Shown here one piece after another: positions 46,068 to 53,868 of a stretch of DNA of 64,000 bases. The position numbers and the translations under genes are program-made. Location: assembly GCF_000024165.1 (NCBI RefSeq), contig NC_013193.1, positions 1 through 64,000 on the forward strand, read 5' to 3'. The notes under the pieces are model-generated. The model was not told the DNA's origin. It was given only the letters and a program-made list of their open reading frames with translations, and did not search any database. Source of the stretch: Accumulibacter phosphatis (GTDB lineage Bacteria > Pseudomonadota > Gammaproteobacteria > Burkholderiales > Rhodocyclaceae). Position 1 is the stretch's first letter. The number at the start of each line of letters is the position of its first letter.

Positions 46068-46199
46068 TACGTCGTCCAATGAGTGAACCAAAGCTCGTCT
46101 TTTGAGTGTCAGAGCTCGACCTATGGGTGAACAAACGTCGTCGCAACGGTGAACAAACGTCGTCACAAGAGTGAACAAACCTCGTCCGAACGGTGAACA
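46068..46199. repeat. oriV: origin iterons, array of 6
   Basis: Six head-to-tail units with an exact 22-bp period (46068, 46091, 46112, 46134, 46156, 46178; the first three are less conserved and shifted by one base). Each unit reads AACGTCGTC, four or five variable bases, then (A/G)GTGAACA. This is a textbook iteron origin. A DnaA box and AT-rich DNA follow. Confidence 0.95.
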
Positions 46200-46241
46200 G
46201 CTAACCCGCTGCAACCGTTGCCAGTACTGCGATAGCGCATC

Positions 46242-46250
46242 TTATCCACA
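46242..46250 (+). promoter_or_regulatory. DnaA box of the plasmid origin
   Basis: Perfect TTATCCACA 42 bp after the last iteron. It is followed by an AT-rich stretch with repeated CTTTAAT (46258-46282), the likely unwinding region. Confidence 0.9.
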
Positions 46251-46282
46251 GCCAGGTAATCTTCTTTAATCGTCTTTAATAC

Positions 46283-46639
46283 AGCACCCACTGTCACCCA
46301 AAACACGACGTTTCCCCGTTCACGCACCAGCCAACCACGCCTCGGTCGTCGAATGGCAGAAAACCCCTGCTTCACTCTTCGAAGAACACGCCATCGGTTC
46401 AACAAAGCACACAACACAAACCTTCGTCCTTACCGTGAACCTCAGCAGCAAGCAACACGTTCCAAAAAGCGTCTATAGCAGAACCCTTGCAAACCCTAGC
46501 GCCGTAGGCAGATCACGCGCAATAGACGAACGAAGCGTTTTTCACAACCAACACAACCCAAAGCGCTATCACCGATAAGACGAGCTTTCCCACTCAAAGC
46601 AACCGCGACAGGAAGACCAATCCTCAGCAAGAAACTTGC
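46283..46639. other. origin-distal non-coding stretch
   Basis: No supported gene. It lies between the unwinding region and parB and probably contains the parB terminator and remaining origin sequence. Confidence 0.4.
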
Positions 46640-47614
46640 TCAAGCATCACCAATCGAGAATCGCTTTTTCAGCTCGTTGATCAGTGCAACGCGATCGGCA
46701 GCCGACGACACCACGACGTCCAGCGACACCCGTCCAGAATCCCACTCTTTCAACGCCCCAATCTGTGTTCCGTCCGAAACGTGAATTTTGTATTGTCGGG
46801 AAATTTCCTTCCTCTTGCGGCTTTTCGGCGTTTCGATTCTCATCCTGGCTTCGATGATTTCCTTTCGTCCGATCTCGCCCTGTCCAACCTTTTCCGCAAA
46901 AACAAGAGCTGTTTTCGTTCCGGCAACTGCTTCAAGCAGAACCAATTCCGACAGACATGACATCGGGAACGTCTCCGGATTCTGTCCGACCAAATCGAGG
47001 ACTGTTCCCGAGAGCTTCAGGATCGAGAGCGTCCGGTTTACGTTTGCCAGCGATTTTCTGACCACACCGGCGAGGGCAGTTTCATTGGGATACACGTTCC
47101 GGTCCAGCATCTCTCGCCAGGCCATCGCATCATCGAGGGCCGACTGGCTATCACGCTCCGAGTTCTCCCGATAGCTGTACTCAAAGAGATCCCGATCCGA
47201 GAGGCCATCGTGCACCATCACATCCATCGTTGGCAGGCCGGCTTGCCGAATCGCGGCCAGGCGGTAGTGACCGGCCACCAGCACGTATCTTCCACCATCC
47301 CGCATCGTAGCTATTCCAGGCTGCATCTGGCCATTGGCAACGATGCTCTCCGACAGCTCGCCTATTCGCTGCGGTCGATAAATCCTCCGGGCGTTGTACG
47401 GGTTGGCGTCGATCAGATCAACCGGGATACGCTCGAAACGCCCGCTCCTCTTGTCCCCTGCCGCAGCGACCTTCGACGACACGACCATCGCCGGATCCCG
47501 CGACGGCTGGTGGAACGCCGTGGGCCGTTGATCCAGAACAGCTTCAGCCCGGGAGAACCGGTCGCCAGCCTCTGCAGCCTTACGCGCCTGCCCAGCCATA
47601 TCAATTTTTCTCAT
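46640..47614 (-). CDS. parB: ParB/RepB-type partition protein, 324 aa
   Basis: The ParB N-terminal domain is clear: FERIPVDLIDANPYNARRIY, then YVLVAGHYRLAAIRQAG with the CTP-binding box-2 pattern (GHYR replaces GERR) and FEYSYRENSERDSQS. A HTH lies in TALAGVVRKSLANVNRTLSIL. The GHYR variant is seen in RepB-like clades. The ATG overlaps the parA stop (ATGA). Confidence 0.9.
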   Translation of the reverse strand: MRKIDMAGQARKAAEAGDRFSRAEAVLDQRPTAFHQPSRDPAMVVSSKVAAAGDKRSGRFERIPVDLIDANPYNARRIYRPQRIGELSESIVANGQMQPGIATMRDGGRYVLVAGHYRLAAIRQAGLPTMDVMVHDGLSDRDLFEYSYRENSERDSQSALDDAMAWREMLDRNVYPNETALAGVVRKSLANVNRTLSILKLSGTVLDLVGQNPETFPMSCLSELVLLEAVAGTKTALVFAEKVGQGEIGRKEIIEARMRIETPKSRKRKEISRQYKIHVSDGTQIGALKEWDSGRVSLDVVVSSAADRVALINELKKRFSIGDA

Positions 47615-48318
47615 CGCTTACCCTTTCGTTTACCTTCCACCGACTTCGATAAGCCGAGCAGGCCGAGGACTTCGTCAGAAAGCGCCGACATTTCCTTCGC
47701 CGCGGTCGACGAACTCGACAGCTGTCCCACACACAAACCAAGCATCTGCGAGTCCAGGTAGGCATTGAGAAGGCTGACGGTCGAACTGAGCAGGGCGACC
47801 TCCGGGTCACTTCGAAACTGATCGAGCACGCCAGCGATCGTGTTTCCCCGCCGGACCATCGACGGCAGATGATGGACTCCGCGGATATCCGGGTTCTGCT
47901 CCATAGCCTTCCTGGCGAGTACACGGGCTTCCTTCGCCCACATGTCCGCAGCCGTTGGAACGAACGGGATCAGTGCCAAATCGGAAATCTGTAGAGCGGC
48001 CCATGGTGCCTCCGAAGCCACCGCCGGGGGCGTATCAATGATGATGAGATCGTAGAGGGGTGCCAAGTCAGCCACCGGGCGAACCATTCCACGCCCAAGC
48101 GGCGCGAACGATTCCACCTTTGCCGGAAACCCTGTCGCCTTGAGCCTCAATTGCGGATCGGGCTTAACGGTCGACCACACCAATGCCGTTCCCTGGGAAT
48201 CCATGTCAACCACCAGCGTCGAATACCCGCGCATGGCGCACGTGCCAGCAAGCTGCATCGCAGTCATTGTCTTGCCACAACCACCCTTCTGATTGAACAC
48301 CGTAAGAATCTTTGCCAT
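47611..48318 (-). CDS. parA: ParA-family partition ATPase, 235 aa
   Basis: Starts MAKILTVFNQKGGCGKTMTA with a deviant Walker A (KGGCGKT), a Walker A' region at VVDMDSQGT and Walker B at LIIIDTPPAV. It is of the short ParA type without N-terminal DNA-binding domain (type Ib-like length). It is first in a parA-parB operon with palindromes TTGCACGCGTGCAA upstream. Together with incC-korB it gives the plasmid two independent partition systems. Confidence 0.92.
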   Translation of the reverse strand: MAKILTVFNQKGGCGKTMTAMQLAGTCAMRGYSTLVVDMDSQGTALVWSTVKPDPQLRLKATGFPAKVESFAPLGRGMVRPVADLAPLYDLIIIDTPPAVASEAPWAALQISDLALIPFVPTAADMWAKEARVLARKAMEQNPDIRGVHHLPSMVRRGNTIAGVLDQFRSDPEVALLSSTVSLLNAYLDSQMLGLCVGQLSSSSTAAKEMSALSDEVLGLLGLSKSVEGKRKGKR

Positions 48319-48334
48319 CCACAGCCTCCCGCAT

Positions 48335-48348
48335 TTGCACGCGTGCAA
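48335..48348. promoter_or_regulatory. palindrome P1 upstream of parA (candidate parS/operator)
   Basis: TTGCACGCGTGCAA, a perfect 14-bp palindrome 16 bp upstream of the parA ATG. An identical copy lies at 48618-48631. Confidence 0.75.
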
Positions 48349-48617
48349 GTTGAACCGACAACACCACGAGCCGAACGCCATCGCACCAACACATCACCTC
48401 GTTACGTTGTTGCACCATCATTCCCGCGACTTCCGCCTTGGGCTCAAGATCTACGGGTCCCGCTGGAACTTCCCAGAAATTGTCACCTCACAACGAACTG
48501 TAGTTTAACGTACTGTACAAATTGACGGACGAAATATTTGTGAAACGACTAATAAACGCAGAGCGTCCATCTAATCTTTGATAAAACTCCGTAACCCTCC
48601 ACGGTTAGTCAATGTGC

Positions 48618-48631
48618 TTGCACGCGTGCAA
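48618..48631. promoter_or_regulatory. palindrome P2 upstream of parA (candidate parS)
   Basis: Second identical TTGCACGCGTGCAA, 283 bp from the first. I noticed no further copy elsewhere in the window. Two copies flanking the parA promoter region suggest a centromere-like site. Confidence 0.75.
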
Positions 48632-49343
48632 ATGCCACTTTCCGGATTCCGTTTTTCGCTTAAAGCCTACCGCCTCTTGCCTCAGCCTGCGGACATCGGG
48701 AAGCGTTGCACGAGCGCGCCGTTCCTTAACACCCATCCCCCTTACACTCCGCAGATACCACAACCCAGCCGCTTTCAAAAGCAGCAGCGCCCCAACCCCT
48801 TGTGCCAACACCGAATCTCCTAAACTTGGCGGCCTTTGTCCACCGAAACTGGGGATAACCCCTCGGGGCCGTTGGCAGGTACCGGAGATCATCGAAACAG
48901 CTATTTCTGGCCATCCGAAGGCCTAGGGAGCTTGCGCTCATTACCCAACGCAGACGCCTTCCGCTTTTTCCCCCGACGCGCTCGGCCGTTGCTACGTCTG
49001 ATCTCTCGTTACTGACCAAATTCCTGCTCAATCTCATAACGTGAAGAACCATTCAAATGCCTCGTTACGCCAGGAACAGAAAAGAAGCGAAGTTTTGCCA
49101 AAAACTATTCCAACTTTATCTAAACTGTATTGAACGATCTCCCGCTAAGGTACGATCACATCGGAACCCGGTTTTGCCCGCGAACTTTCCCAACAAGTTA
49201 ACGCGCCGCCGGCCAACTAGCGCCTGCCGGTAGAAAGAACTGGAAGGCGGATAAGCGGCAGCACCGCGGAGTGATGTGCTCGCGTTCGGCTAGAGTAGGC
49301 TTTCGGACAAGATCGAAGCTGCAACGAAAACCAGGAGGAAAAG
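48632..49343. other. non-coding stretch between parA and kleE
   Basis: No gene is supported on either strand. It contains short AT-rich runs. The kleE promoter must lie near its right end, but I could not place it confidently. Confidence 0.4.
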
Positions 49344-49664
49344 ATGACGAACATCATTCAGTTTCCCAAGAGCGATTCTTCTGCTCACGATCTGGCTCCC
49401 CTGAAGCTCCAAGCCAGACCGATAGATGGCCCTGGAGGAGGGCGGATTCTCTCCAACCTCGTCAAAGTCGTTTGGGTTGCCACCGTGCTGATGTGGCCAG
49501 TGATGAAGTGGGTCTTGTCTTTCGACGTCTTGTTCCAGTTTTTCCGCATGCTTTACCACTGGAGCACGCCAGGGGTGTACGCCACCTGGACGTTCTTCCT
49601 CCACTTCTCCGCGTTGGTTCTACTCACCTGTTTCGTATCGCTATACAAGCCAAGAGGGATTTAG
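49344..49664 (+). CDS. kleE: KleE-like protein, 106 aa
   Basis: GGAGG upstream of the ATG. MTNIIQFPKSD at the start, two hydrophobic segments (VKVVWVATVLMWPVMKWVLS and FFLHFSALVLLTCFVSLY) and FQFFRMLYHWSTPGVYATWT between them match KleE of IncP-1 plasmids. It is probably an inner-membrane protein. In IncP-1 the kle genes are under KorA control and affect stability. The other kle genes are absent here. Confidence 0.85.
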   Translation: MTNIIQFPKSDSSAHDLAPLKLQARPIDGPGGGRILSNLVKVVWVATVLMWPVMKWVLSFDVLFQFFRMLYHWSTPGVYATWTFFLHFSALVLLTCFVSLYKPRGI

Positions 49665-49759
49665 CCAGCTCGACCTCTCGCGCACCAATCGCCCCGTGGC
49701 TAGGACTCTCCCACTCGCCTCCAACGACTACGTTTTGCGCAACGCAACCGAAAGAGACC

Positions 49760-49772
49760 TTTAGCCGCTAAA
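49760..49772. promoter_or_regulatory. KorB operator (OB), copy 1
   Basis: TTTAGCCGCTAAA is an exact match to the 13-bp KorB operator consensus of IncP-1 plasmids. It lies just upstream of the korA promoter -35. Confidence 0.95.
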
Positions 49773-49780
49773 GCGCTTGC

Positions 49781-49809
49781 TTGCTCATGACGTTTAGCTG
49801 AACTACTAT
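49781..49809 (+). promoter_or_regulatory. korA-incC-korB promoter with KorA operator
   Basis: TTGCTC, 17 bp, TACTAT. GTTTAGCTGAAC at 49792-49803 is the 12-bp KorA operator with one mismatch and abuts the -10, as at the RK2 korA promoter. KorA and KorB should co-repress it. Confidence 0.85.
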
Positions 49810-49878
49810 TGTTGTCTGGCGGCTGTCGGCGCCTCTTTGCGATATGGGTGCGGACTACGAAATGGACGCATACGTTCC

Positions 49879-50184
49879 ATGAAGAAACGGCTAACCGAAC
49901 GCCAATTCCAGGAAGCCATCAAAGGGCTGGATGTGGGAGCGCAAACCCTGGAGATCGCGCGCGGTGTCCTGATCGATGGCAAGCCGCAAAAGGAGTTTGC
50001 CACGGCGCTCGGCTTGTCCCGCGGCGCGATTTCGCAGGCGGTCAATCGGGTCTGGGCGGCACACGACGAAAGGAATCTCCCGGCGGGCTACGTGCGGGTC
50101 TCGGCAATCCTGCCGGAACATCGGGCATTCATCGTAAAAAAATGGGCTGAGGACGCCACGAAAAAGCGGCAACACAAGAAATGA
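49879..50184 (+). CDS. korA: KorA global repressor, 101 aa
   Basis: MKKRLTERQFQEAIKGLDVG then FATALGLSRGAISQAVNRVW (helix-turn-helix) match IncP-1 KorA along the full length, which is the same as in RK2. The C-terminal part should dimerise and contact KorB. It represses promoters carrying the GTTTAGCTAAAC operator, one of which lies upstream. Confidence 0.95.
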   Translation: MKKRLTERQFQEAIKGLDVGAQTLEIARGVLIDGKPQKEFATALGLSRGAISQAVNRVWAAHDERNLPAGYVRVSAILPEHRAFIVKKWAEDATKKRQHKK

Positions 50185-50188
50185 AACA

Positions 50189-50971
50189 ATGAAAACACTG
50201 GTTGTCGCGAACCAGAAGGGCGGGGTTGGCAAGACTTCGACCCTCGTTCACCTCGCGTTCGACTTCCTGGAGCGAGGTCTGAAGGTGGTCGTCATCGATC
50301 TCGACACCCAGGCCAACGCCTCATACACGCTTCAATCCTTCCGATCCAACCTCGTCGCCAGCGAACTGTTTGCCGCCGTACCATCCAGCGCGTGGCCGCA
50401 GACTGCAACCGACTTCACCGATCCCAATACCCAGCGCATGACCCTGATCGGGTCCGACATCGGCTTGGCGAACCTGGAGAAGAAGATGTCCCTGGCCGAG
50501 GCCGGCGCGAACTTCCGCGAGGCTATCAAGACCGTAGAAGGGCAGGGCTTCGACGTCTGCCTGATCGACACCGCTCCTTCTCTTGGCGTTACGATGGCCG
50601 CCGCTCTGCTCGCGGCCGACTACGTTCTCTCGCCGATCGAACTTGAGGCTTACAGTATCCAGGGCATCAAGCAGATGGTCACGACCATTGCCCATCTTCG
50701 CAAAGCCAATCACAAGCTCAAGTTCCTTGGCATGGTCCCCAGCAAGGTCGATGCTCGCAACCCGCGTCACGCTCGCCACCTGGAAGAGCTCGAACGTGCC
50801 TACCCGCAACTGATGATCCCGACCGGGGTCGGGCTGCGCAGCAGCATTGCCGACGCGCTGGCGTCCCGCGTGCCGGTGTGGAAGATCAGGAAGACCGCCG
50901 CCCGCAAGGCCACGCAGGAAATCCGCGCACTGGCCGCCCATGTTTTCGAGAAAATGGAGATGACACAATGA
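50189..50971 (+). CDS. incC: IncC (ParA-type ATPase), 260 aa
   Basis: MKTLVVANQKGGVGKTSTLV carries the deviant Walker A. VVVIDLDTQANASYTL and VCLIDTAPSLG follow. Length and order (korA-incC-korB) match the short IncC2 form of IncP-1. It works with KorB in partition. The stop overlaps the korB ATG (ATGA). Confidence 0.95.
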   Translation: MKTLVVANQKGGVGKTSTLVHLAFDFLERGLKVVVIDLDTQANASYTLQSFRSNLVASELFAAVPSSAWPQTATDFTDPNTQRMTLIGSDIGLANLEKKMSLAEAGANFREAIKTVEGQGFDVCLIDTAPSLGVTMAAALLAADYVLSPIELEAYSIQGIKQMVTTIAHLRKANHKLKFLGMVPSKVDARNPRHARHLEELERAYPQLMIPTGVGLRSSIADALASRVPVWKIRKTAARKATQEIRALAAHVFEKMEMTQ

Positions 50972-52008
50972 CCACCGCCACGCATCCCGCCACCACCGCT
51001 AAGAAGAAGCCCGAGGCGGGGCCACCGGCGTCCGGTCTGGATCTGGAGAGCATCGGCGATCTCTCTGACCTTCTCAACCAGCCAGAGACCGTCGCGCGAA
51101 GTTTCCGGCCGCTGGAACTGCCCCTGGACCTGATTGACGAAGATCCGCATCAGCCTCGAACAAAGGACAACCCTGGCTTCTTGCCGGAAAGCCTTGAAGA
51201 ACTGGCTCGAACCATCCGCTTGCGTGGCGTCAAGACCCCCATTTCGGTGCGTGACAACCCGGATGCCGCCGGCCGCTACCTCATCAACCACGGTGCCCGC
51301 CGCGCCCGTGCATCCAGGCTCGTCTACAAGACAACCATCCCTGCCTTCGTCGACAACGATTACAACGAGGCCGACCAGGTCATCGAAAATCTGCAACGCA
51401 ACGAACTGATCCCGCGCGAGATCGCCGACTTCATCGGCCGCGAACTGGCGAAGGGCAAGAAGAAGGGTGACATTGCGAAGGAGCTCGGCAAGTCCCCGGC
51501 CTTCGTATCGCAGCACGTCACCTTGCTGGACCTCCCCGATCCGATTGCCGAAGCCTTCAACTCCGGCCGCTGCCGTGACGTGACCGTGATCAACGAGCTC
51601 GTCACTGCACACAAAAAAGCGCGCAACGAAGTCGGTCTCTGGTTGGCCGACGATACCCAGGAGATCACGCGCGGATCGGTCAAGCTGCTGCGCGAGTACC
51701 TCGACGACAAGCGCCAGCACGAGGACGACGAGCGCAATTCCGGCACGGCCGAGAGTACCGCAAGCGCCCGCGCAGAAGCAGGGGCGGGCGAGCAAGCTAC
51801 CCACTCCAGGAGGAACCCGAAGGAAGCCGACCCGGACAGGTTGAGAAGGGCCATCGTGCATGTGCAGCATGACGGCCGTCCGGCTCGCCTGATTCTGAAT
51901 CGCCGGCCACCGGTCGAGGGCCACGCCTGGTTGAAGTACGACGATGACGGCCACGAGCTCGCTGCCGATCTCGCCCAGGTGCAGCTTGTCGCTCTTCTGG
52001 AAGGATAA
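50968..52008 (+). CDS. korB: KorB (ParB-type repressor and partition protein), 346 aa
   Basis: PLELPLDLIDEDPHQPRTKD opens the ParB domain and LINHGARRARAS is the CTP-binding box. The HTH is GDIAKELGKSPAFVSQHVTL, nearly identical to RK2 KorB. The C-terminal SH3-like dimerisation domain ends GHELAADLAQVQLVALLEG. It binds the OB sites at 49760 and 53504. A terminator follows. Confidence 0.95.
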   Translation: MTTATHPATTAKKKPEAGPPASGLDLESIGDLSDLLNQPETVARSFRPLELPLDLIDEDPHQPRTKDNPGFLPESLEELARTIRLRGVKTPISVRDNPDAAGRYLINHGARRARASRLVYKTTIPAFVDNDYNEADQVIENLQRNELIPREIADFIGRELAKGKKKGDIAKELGKSPAFVSQHVTLLDLPDPIAEAFNSGRCRDVTVINELVTAHKKARNEVGLWLADDTQEITRGSVKLLREYLDDKRQHEDDERNSGTAESTASARAEAGAGEQATHSRRNPKEADPDRLRRAIVHVQHDGRPARLILNRRPPVEGHAWLKYDDDGHELAADLAQVQLVALLEG

Positions 52009-52040
52009 CGGGCCGGCCAACCTCGCCAGCGTCACCCCAG

Positions 52041-52063
52041 AAACCCGCCTTGTGCGGGTTTTT
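52041..52063 (+). terminator. terminator after korB
   Basis: AAACCCGC, loop CTTGT, GCGGGTTT plus further T residues. Confidence 0.85.
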
Positions 52064-52103
52064 CAGATAGCGCCGGCAAGTAGCCGTCGTCCCGTGATAA
52101 CGA

Positions 52104-52132
52104 TTGACACGTAATAACACCAATATTACTAT
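52104..52132 (+). promoter_or_regulatory. kfrA promoter with internal palindrome
   Basis: TTGACA, 17 bp, TACTAT. GTAATA and TATTAC (52111-52116, 52124-52129) form a dyad between and across these boxes, the expected place for a KfrA autoregulatory operator. Confidence 0.8.
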
Positions 52133-52164
52133 TCTTCTTATCTTTTGCCGTAGGAACAGCGAAC

Positions 52165-53007
52165 ATGGAATTGAACAAGGACATCCGCGATCGCATTCTC
52201 TCTGCGGCCGATGCGCTCTATGAGCAGGCAGGTCGCACCTCCTTTCCGACGGTGGACTCGGTTCGCAAGGTGGCCAAAGTCAACATGAACGATGCCGCCG
52301 CTACCATGAAGGAATGGCGACGTGCGCAGACCGCCCAGGCGGCGCCGGTAGCCATCACTGTTCCGGAAGCCGTCCACCAACTCCATAGTCAGGCGCTGGC
52401 CGCCTTGTGGCAGTCCGCCCAGAACACCGCAAACGAGTCACTGCGCGCCGCGCAAGCCGGCTGGGAGGCCGAACGCGCCGAGGCCGACACCATCAACAAG
52501 CAACTTGGCGACGCCTACGACGCCCAGGGGGTCGAACTGGAGGCCGCCAATCGCCGAATCGACGAACTGACCGCCAAGTGCCAGCACGAGCAGCAGCGAA
52601 GCACCGAACTCGTGCAACACATCGAGGAAACGCGGAAGGCCACACTGGTCGCCGAGAACCGGGCGGCCATTGCCGAGCAGCGTGCCGTCGAGATCGAACG
52701 CCGCGCCGCCGACTTGCGGGCCGAACTTGACCTCGCGCATCAGGATGCTACCCAGACGCGAACAGAACTGGCTGACCTCCGTCAGGCCCAGCAAGAGCAA
52801 CGCAAGACCGCCGCCCAGGAGGCTCTCCGCGCCGCCGAACGCCTCACTGCCACGCAGGCCGAGCGCGACGAGTCTCGCAAGGAAGCTGCCAAGGCCCGCG
52901 AGGAAACCGCCCATTGGCGTGGTCAGGTCGAGGCGTTGAAGGAGCAGCAGATGGGCTTTCTGGAGGCGATCAAAACCGGCAAGAAGCCGAGCAGGGCAGG
53001 GGAGTGA
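52165..53007 (+). CDS. kfrA: KfrA plasmid DNA-binding protein, 280 aa
   Basis: The N-terminal domain (IRDRILSAADALYEQAGRTS, then VDSVRKVAKVNMNDAAATMK) binds DNA. From residue 85 there is a long alpha-helical coiled coil rich in Ala, Glu and Arg. KfrA of IncP-1 is an autoregulated structural protein that supports stable inheritance. It is transcribed from its own promoter downstream of the korB terminator. Confidence 0.92.
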   Translation: MELNKDIRDRILSAADALYEQAGRTSFPTVDSVRKVAKVNMNDAAATMKEWRRAQTAQAAPVAITVPEAVHQLHSQALAALWQSAQNTANESLRAAQAGWEAERAEADTINKQLGDAYDAQGVELEAANRRIDELTAKCQHEQQRSTELVQHIEETRKATLVAENRAAIAEQRAVEIERRAADLRAELDLAHQDATQTRTELADLRQAQQEQRKTAAQEALRAAERLTATQAERDESRKEAAKAREETAHWRGQVEALKEQQMGFLEAIKTGKKPSRAGE

Positions 53008-53152
53008 CGTCCGAAAAAAACTGATCAACCGAAAAGCCTTGCGATAAACTTCGCTGGCTTTCTACTCCATGCGACAAGGCAATGGACATCCTTGAATACG
53101 CTGCTGTGATATTGGAACTGGATGTGACCATGCGCTCGGACAGGAGCAAGGC

Positions 53153-53497
53153 ATGAAACAACGCCTCCTTGTGATGAACGGTCAGAAGATCATTCAACAC
53201 GAGCACGAAGGCCGCTGGCAGAACGACAAGGTGGAGAAAGCCGGAGTCGTGAAGCCCGGCATCTACAACCTGTATCTAGCCAGCCAGGCCGACAAAACCA
53301 AGACCCATGATGGCGTGATCCTGCACGTCGACCGAGACAGTGTTTTTCAGCAGGTGGGCAAGAGTGTCGTCAAACATGACCGGGTGGATTTCGTTAAAGC
53401 ACCTGCAATCGGCAGCCAATCCAGGATCACTTATGACCAGGGCAAAGCCACGGTTTCCGTCGCCTCGCATGCGTTGAGCCGTGGCGTGTCCCGATGA
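53153..53497 (+). CDS. kfrB: KfrB-like protein, 114 aa
   Basis: KQRLLVMNGQKIIQHEHEGR, VVKPGIYNLYLASQADKTKT and VKHDRVDFVKAPAIGS match KfrB-domain proteins encoded downstream of kfrA on IncP-1 plasmids. In R751, KfrA, KfrB and KfrC interact. No kfrC is visible in this window. An OB site follows 7 bp after the stop. Confidence 0.9.
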   Translation: MKQRLLVMNGQKIIQHEHEGRWQNDKVEKAGVVKPGIYNLYLASQADKTKTHDGVILHVDRDSVFQQVGKSVVKHDRVDFVKAPAIGSQSRITYDQGKATVSVASHALSRGVSR

Positions 53498-53503
53498 ACC
53501 GAA

Positions 53504-53516
53504 TTTAGCCGCTAAA
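53504..53516. promoter_or_regulatory. KorB operator (OB), copy 2
   Basis: TTTAGCCGCTAAA, identical to the copy at 49760. It lies downstream of kfrB with no adjacent backbone promoter visible, so backbone DNA once continued here or the site serves KorB spreading and partition. Confidence 0.95.
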
Positions 53517-53868
53517 CATCCGTTGCCGGAGTGGCCGATTCCTGATCTCTTACCTGCCGTCGGTCGGCAGTCGGCCATAGAACCAAACGGTGAAGATTCT
53601 TCTCCAAAGCCGACGTTGACCTGGGCGATCAACCGTAATCAGTCATACGGCTGGGGATATCAATTTCCTCGCTTGGCCGACCGCTACGCGTCGGGAAGCA
53701 GTCAGTGGGTGTAGCATGACGTCGGTCGGCTACCGGCCACCACCTGCCGGTCGTGACCGGCAGCTTCCTGTAAGTCAAGCACTCTCTGCTACTATCCCTC
53801 CGACACGGCCATTTCGGAGTAGGTCACGGTGACGCCATTGCACGCTAATCCATTAGCCATGCGAGACC
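53517..53868. other. backbone-to-cargo junction region
   Basis: No gene is supported. It has several GC dyads, including CTGCCGGTC/GACCGGCAG at 53744-53763. This is the edge between the plasmid backbone and the phosphoesterase-GTPase cassette and should contain that cassette's promoter. Confidence 0.5.

Noticed and set aside
46068..46199. Possible CRISPR array
   Set aside because: Head-to-tail 22-bp units without unique 30-40 bp spacers, next to trfA and a DnaA box: these are iterons.
48605..48892. 95-aa minus-strand frame upstream of parA
   Set aside because: Contains one of the palindromes, has no ribosome site or family resemblance, and is probably regulatory DNA.
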